The notes under the pieces are model-generated. The model worked only from the letters and a program-made list of their open reading frames with translations, was not told the DNA's origin and made no database searches. Positions 5,042 through 8,489 of a stretch of DNA of 8,489 bases are shown in pieces. The stretch comes from Minisyncoccota bacterium. GTDB taxonomy: Bacteria; Patescibacteriota; Minisyncoccia; Minisyncoccales; Minisyncoccaceae. The stretch is taken from the NCBI GenBank assembly GCA_028689175.1, contig JAQTWS010000021.1:1-8489 (forward strand). Reading direction: 5' to 3'. Every line of letters starts with the position of its first letter. Positions within the stretch are counted from its first letter, which is position 1. Both the position numbers and the translations under genes were made by a program.

Positions 5042-7233
5042 TGCAAACATTATTTAATCTTATAAAAAAACACAAAATCTTTTGTTTAGTATCATTGGCT
5101 TTTTTTTCAGTTATTGCATTAATTCCTGAACAAGCTTTTGCTTTTGTTGGTACAGGTATTTTTGATTATTTCGATGCCGCGCTAGGAGCTGTTGAAGAAA
5201 CAACAGGACCAGTAATAAGATCATTGATTACAGTTTTTGTTTTGTACGGCATTGGATGGGTTGCCTTATTTTTAAGCAGTACTGGTGTTGATCATTTATT
5301 AAATCACCCAGAATATTTATATCTTAAAGGAAATACGCTTGTTGAAGCAGGCTGGAATTTTACTTCTGGATTAGCAAATTTATTTATTATTATATTGTTT
5401 GTCATAGTAGCTCTTTCTTTTATTTTGAAATGGGAGAAGTTTGAGCCCAAAAAGGCGATTGTAAGATTAATAGTGGCCGCGCTTTTAGTTAATTTTAGCT
5501 TTCTATTTTGTCAAATATTGGTAGATGTTTCTAATATTTTAATACAATCCTTTACAAATCTTCAAGCTGGAGGAGGGGGGAATATTGCACAAGCTTTGTC
5601 AGCTAGTGCTATGCAGGCTTCTGGTAACCAGATTAATGCATTACTTACTTATTTAGTAGGAATAACTCTCTCTTGTTTGACAGTAATGCTTGGACCTGTT
5701 GCGCAAGTAGGGGTTATAATGCTTTTAGGTGTTAGTTTTTTACCAAATGTTTTAACTTTTTTTATGCAATTAGGAATTAGTTTTCTCTTAGCTTCTGTCT
5801 TCTTTATGTATTTTACAGTGCTTCTTTTAAGGATAGCAATCGTACAAATCTTAACAATTGTTGCGCCTTTAGCCGTAATTTGTTTTGTATTGCCCCAAAC
5901 TAAAAAATTAGGACAACAATGGTTAGACGGTTTGATTCATTGGGGTATGTTTGCAGTTCCATTAAGTTTTTTCTTAATGCTTGCCACTTATATCTTAGAA
6001 GCTCCAGTTCAAATGAGTTTAGAGAGCGATATAACTAACGGGTCTGGCTTTTTATTTACGAATTTAGATCAGTTAGGGCAATTTTTTGCTATAAACTTTC
6101 TCCTATTTATTTTTCTTGTTGTGGCTTTAATTATTTCAAAGAAAATGATTCCAAAAGAAGCTACTGAATTAATAGAAGAAGCTAAAAGACAATCAAAATA
6201 TTTTGCTGCCCCTATTTCTAAAGTTGGTAAATCGATGGGGTATGCAACAGGTCGTGGTACTAAAGAATGGTTGCAAAAGGGTAGAGAACAATCTGATCTT
6301 ATTGATCAATATAGATTTGATCCTCAAGGAAATGCTATTGAAGGCTGGGAAGAAAAGTATGAAAATGACAGAGGGGAAGTTGCTCCAAGGTGGTTTAGGG
6401 GAGGGTACAGAAAGACCTTGGATAATGCGTTTAAGGGACAGCTTACGGGAAAGGGAATTGATGGGGCAAATGTAGGAGCTAGAGATCTTGAAGCGATTGT
6501 TAAAGGGGGACTTTTATATTCGGGATATTCTGGTAGTGATACAGCCGAAATTATGTCTAAAATGAAAAGTAGTGAACTTCAAAAAGTTTTTGAAGGAGGT
6601 AATCTTTCTGAAAAAGAAAAGGATAGAATGATTAGTTATGCGGAAAAATTATCATTGCCTGAAAGAGAAAAAATTACAAGAACTGCCCTTGGTTCTATGA
6701 GAAGAGATGAAAGTGGAAGCTTGGTTCATGACGAGCAGATGACAAATAGAGTTTGTTCTAGATTATTAGGACCAAAAGTAAATACAGAGACACTAGTAGG
6801 GGAAACATCAGAAAATCAAGTAGCAGATATTAGTGCGAATGCTTTGAAACAAGAAAAGTTTCTTAAAACAGCTTTTACTAGTTGGGATGGTAGAAATTTT
6901 GCAGAAGCTGCTAAAGATAAAGTTAAGTTTGAAATTATCAATAAAAATATTGCCGCACATCACAATATGATAGAAAGTAAAAACCTAAGAGCCAAAAAAT
7001 ATTTTACTTCTCAGACTAGTTTGTATAATTATCCAACAGCGGATGAGGCTAAAAATGTTAAACAAGTAAATTTCGATCAGTCAAGAAGAAGTGATTTTAC
7101 CGCTAAAGAAAGGGATGATTCTAAAAATCAAGAGAGCGGAGGTCATAGAGACCGAGGCGGTATTGAAAATGAAAAAAGCAATAATACTGGAGGCGAGGCT
7201 GGAGAAAAAAGAGATAGGGGTGGTTCTGTATAA
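5041..7233 (+). CDS. TrbL/VirB6-like T4SS inner-membrane channel protein
   Basis: The protein has 730 residues. The N-terminus looks like a signal peptide ending at about QAFA|FVG (residue 34). Hydrophobic segments follow at roughly 59-79, 108-129, 139-168, 201-234, 237-283 (probably two), 299-319 and 347-367, the last closed by KK. This polytopic core of about 370 residues, with a Gly-rich loop at 177-180 and a pilin gene upstream, fits the TrbL/VirB6 family, which forms the inner-membrane part of the T4SS channel. The remaining 360 residues are hydrophilic and presumably cytoplasmic: basic and helical at first (KEATELIEEAKRQSKYF), later Lys/Glu-rich, ending in a disordered Gly/Arg/Asp tail with two RDRGG motifs. 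No Shine-Dalgarno site precedes the ATG, which overlaps by one base the TAA of the pilin remnant. It is expressed from the copied pilin promoter at 4914-4942 and ends at the bidirectional terminator at 7238. Confidence 0.85.
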   Translation: MQTLFNLIKKHKIFCLVSLAFFSVIALIPEQAFAFVGTGIFDYFDAALGAVEETTGPVIRSLITVFVLYGIGWVALFLSSTGVDHLLNHPEYLYLKGNTLVEAGWNFTSGLANLFIIILFVIVALSFILKWEKFEPKKAIVRLIVAALLVNFSFLFCQILVDVSNILIQSFTNLQAGGGGNIAQALSASAMQASGNQINALLTYLVGITLSCLTVMLGPVAQVGVIMLLGVSFLPNVLTFFMQLGISFLLASVFFMYFTVLLLRIAIVQILTIVAPLAVICFVLPQTKKLGQQWLDGLIHWGMFAVPLSFFLMLATYILEAPVQMSLESDITNGSGFLFTNLDQLGQFFAINFLLFIFLVVALIISKKMIPKEATELIEEAKRQSKYFAAPISKVGKSMGYATGRGTKEWLQKGREQSDLIDQYRFDPQGNAIEGWEEKYENDRGEVAPRWFRGGYRKTLDNAFKGQLTGKGIDGANVGARDLEAIVKGGLLYSGYSGSDTAEIMSKMKSSELQKVFEGGNLSEKEKDRMISYAEKLSLPEREKITRTALGSMRRDESGSLVHDEQMTNRVCSRLLGPKVNTETLVGETSENQVADISANALKQEKFLKTAFTSWDGRNFAEAAKDKVKFEIINKNIAAHHNMIESKNLRAKKYFTSQTSLYNYPTADEAKNVKQVNFDQSRRSDFTAKERDDSKNQESGGHRDRGGIENEKSNNTGGEAGEKRDRGGSV

Positions 7234-7237
7234 AAAA

Positions 7238-7266
7238 AACCCTTAAAAAATTAGGGGTTATTTTTC
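7238..7266. terminator. Bidirectional factor-independent terminator
   Basis: The stem AACCCTTAA (7238-7246) pairs with TTAGGGGTT (7251-7259) with one G-T wobble and a four-A loop. It is followed on the plus strand by ATTTTT and on the minus strand by a run of eight T. It serves both the VirB6-like gene and the convergent SPFH gene, whose TAA stop (7253-7251) lies within the stem. Confidence 0.85.
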
Positions 7267-8405
7267 GTCAAAGAGTCAAGAAATCCTTTGACATTTTTTT
7301 TAAGCATTTCGTCTACAACAACGTTTTTATCTAGCTTCTGCATTGTTTCTTGTAAGAAATTTCCTTGCCAAAACAAATAATTGGCCTGATCTGGTCCGAT
7401 TTTCTGTATCAACATTACTAACGCAGGAGGAATATCGTATTTTCTACAAACTTCGATAATTTTTTCGAGTCCGGCTGCATCTCCTTCAGCTTTTAATACT
7501 TTGACTGTTTTTTCTTTTTCTGCAAGATAAATCGATCTCGAAGCTTCTTCTGCTGCCCGGTCTTGTAAATTTATATCTAACAACATAAAAGAATATGTTT
7601 CGAACCCCATTCTGTTAATCTCTTCAATGATATGATTTTCTTTTAGTCTCGTATAAAAAATTTCTCCTAAGTTGCCCACGGCTTTTTCTCCAATAATTTC
7701 GTCATAACCATAATTCCTTATAAAATCTCGGAATTCGGAAAGGAGGCGTTCTTCTAATCTTCCATATATATTTCTGTGTTCAACAAAGGCATATATATCT
7801 ATTACTCTTAGAGTTACAGATGTGACTGCATAGATTGATATTCTATCCTTGGTTTCCATTTCCGAAAAGAACATAGCATAATTCATTTTTCTTAAATCTA
7901 TTCTCGAGGTTCTCTTTTCTGTTCTCATTATATTGTATTTTTTTTTCATTCTGCCTCCGTCTTCAATTTCATTTTCTATTAATTTGTTGTGTATCAAAGT
8001 TAAAAAATGAACATCCTTATTGGGGGTAATGCCATAAAAAGTTAATCCTCCAAGCTTGGTTTTTAGCCAACTTTCTTTATATTTTTTAGGAATAACTTTA
8101 AAATTTTCTACATCGTATATGCTCGAAGCATAAACAGTCCCTACCACCCTTCCTCCCCTCTCGATTAGTATAGCCACATTTTCAAGTGCAAAAATAAAAC
8201 AAATGGCTTGAGGAGCTAGGAACAAATAGATTGTGAAAAAGGCTGCGATTGGAATATATAGAGCAGAAATAATAATGATAGTCATAAAGCTCATCCACAT
8301 AGGAAACAGCACCGCTAATAATACAAGTATTAACGGGAGTCCGAATATGTAAACAAAGGCTTTAATGTAGCCAACCAAAACATTGTTTGTAAATTCTTTC
8401 ATCAT
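7251..8405 (-). CDS. SPFH/Band 7 domain membrane protein
   Basis: The protein has 384 residues. The N-terminus carries two membrane-spanning segments (about 11-36 and 38-75). Then LGGLTFYGITPNKDV (118-132) and a beta-rich region to about 285 contain the typical strands METKDRISIYAVTSVTLRVIDIYAF (written as positions 183-207). Next is DRAAEEASRSIYLAEKEK (282-299) with VKVLKAEGDAAG after it, the Ala/Glu-rich helix that follows the SPFH core in prohibitin/stomatin-type proteins. These proteins form membrane-associated ring assemblies that organise lipids and proteases; the specific role here is unknown. Two adjacent ATGs are possible starts: 8405 lies 4 bases and 8402 lies 7 bases after AGGTGA, so 8402 may be the true start. 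It has its own consensus promoter, converges on the T4SS genes and is probably a separate unit. Sampled GC is about 35-38%. Confidence 0.9.
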   Translation of the reverse strand: MMKEFTNNVLVGYIKAFVYIFGLPLILVLLAVLFPMWMSFMTIIIISALYIPIAAFFTIYLFLAPQAICFIFALENVAILIERGGRVVGTVYASSIYDVENFKVIPKKYKESWLKTKLGGLTFYGITPNKDVHFLTLIHNKLIENEIEDGGRMKKKYNIMRTEKRTSRIDLRKMNYAMFFSEMETKDRISIYAVTSVTLRVIDIYAFVEHRNIYGRLEERLLSEFRDFIRNYGYDEIIGEKAVGNLGEIFYTRLKENHIIEEINRMGFETYSFMLLDINLQDRAAEEASRSIYLAEKEKTVKVLKAEGDAAGLEKIIEVCRKYDIPPALVMLIQKIGPDQANYLFWQGNFLQETMQKLDKNVVVDEMLKKNVKGFLDSLTKNNP

Positions 8406-8409
8406 ATAA

Positions 8410-8415
8410 TCACCT
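8410..8415 (-). promoter_or_regulatory. Shine-Dalgarno site of the SPFH gene
   Basis: AGGTGA on the minus strand. Its spacing is 4 bases to the first ATG (8405) and 7 bases to the second (8402); the second matches the 7-8 base spacing of genes A and B. Confidence 0.6.
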
Positions 8416-8451
8416 GATTTTCAAAGAACACTCTTTCTTAAGAGCTTCTGT

Positions 8452-8480
8452 AGTATAAAATAAATAATCAAGAATGTCAA
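8452..8480 (-). promoter_or_regulatory. Consensus sigma-70 promoter of the SPFH gene
   Basis: On the minus strand TTGACA (8480-8475), a 17-base spacer and TATACT (8457-8452). Transcription should start near 8445, giving a leader of about 40 bases. A 5-bp inverted repeat (CTCTT/AAGAG) at 8431-8444 lies just after the start and is too weak to call a regulator. Confidence 0.85.
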
Positions 8481-8489
8481 CCTATGGTC

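Noticed and set aside
6203..6475. A 90-codon frame inside the VirB6-like gene
   Set aside because: It is an out-of-frame shadow of the VirB6-like coding sequence with no start signal or recognisable features.

Overview
The window looks like accessory chromosome of a Candidate Phyla Radiation (Patescibacteria, probably Parcubacteria-like) bacterium. The support is the AT-rich sequence and the gene set: FN3-repeat surface proteins, two-helix type IV secretion (T4SS) pilins, a TrbL/VirB6-like channel protein and an SPFH/Band 7 membrane protein. All genes read cleanly with TAA and TAG stops and no internal TGA. The lineage is an inference from family content; no marker gene is present.

Layout. 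Bases 1-1863 (+) are the 3' part of a large surface protein with five FN3-like Cys-paired modules and a C-terminal pair of pilin-like helices. Its reading frame is open to the left edge. It is followed after 4 bases by a membrane-anchored protein (1868-2599, +). Convergent to these is a small lipoprotein gene, called A here (2611-3180, -). A diverges from a T4SS pilin with a long Cys-rich C-terminal extension (3282-4175, +). A second minus-strand gene, B (4233-4850, -), is a paralogue of A. B diverges from a 730-residue TrbL/VirB6-like protein (5041-7233, +). The window ends with a convergent SPFH protein (7251-8405, -) that has its own consensus promoter and shares a bidirectional terminator with the VirB6-like gene.

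Main observation. The intergenic DNA upstream of A and B contains the same divergent promoter: 77 bases are identical (3213-3289 and 4884-4960), although proteins A and B are only about 30% identical by eye. The copy upstream of the VirB6-like gene also carries the first codons of the pilin gene, and just before the VirB6 start there is a pilin-like 3' end. The simplest reading is a tandem duplication of the unit [lipoprotein(-), promoter, pilin(+)] in which the second pilin collapsed. The VirB6-like gene would then be driven by a pilin promoter and paired with its own lipoprotein.

How the genes may work together (inference). The FN3-pilin fusion, the pilin and the VirB6-like protein are parts of an envelope-spanning T4SS or pilus. 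A and B are exported, membrane-held accessory proteins produced from promoters that probably compete with the T4SS promoters. Minus-strand genes carry good Shine-Dalgarno sites, TTGACA-type promoters and higher GC. The plus-strand T4SS genes carry no visible Shine-Dalgarno sites, and the pilin mRNA is probably leaderless. Every stretch between genes is shorter than 200 bases and is described below. No tRNA, rRNA, CRISPR array or transposase was seen.
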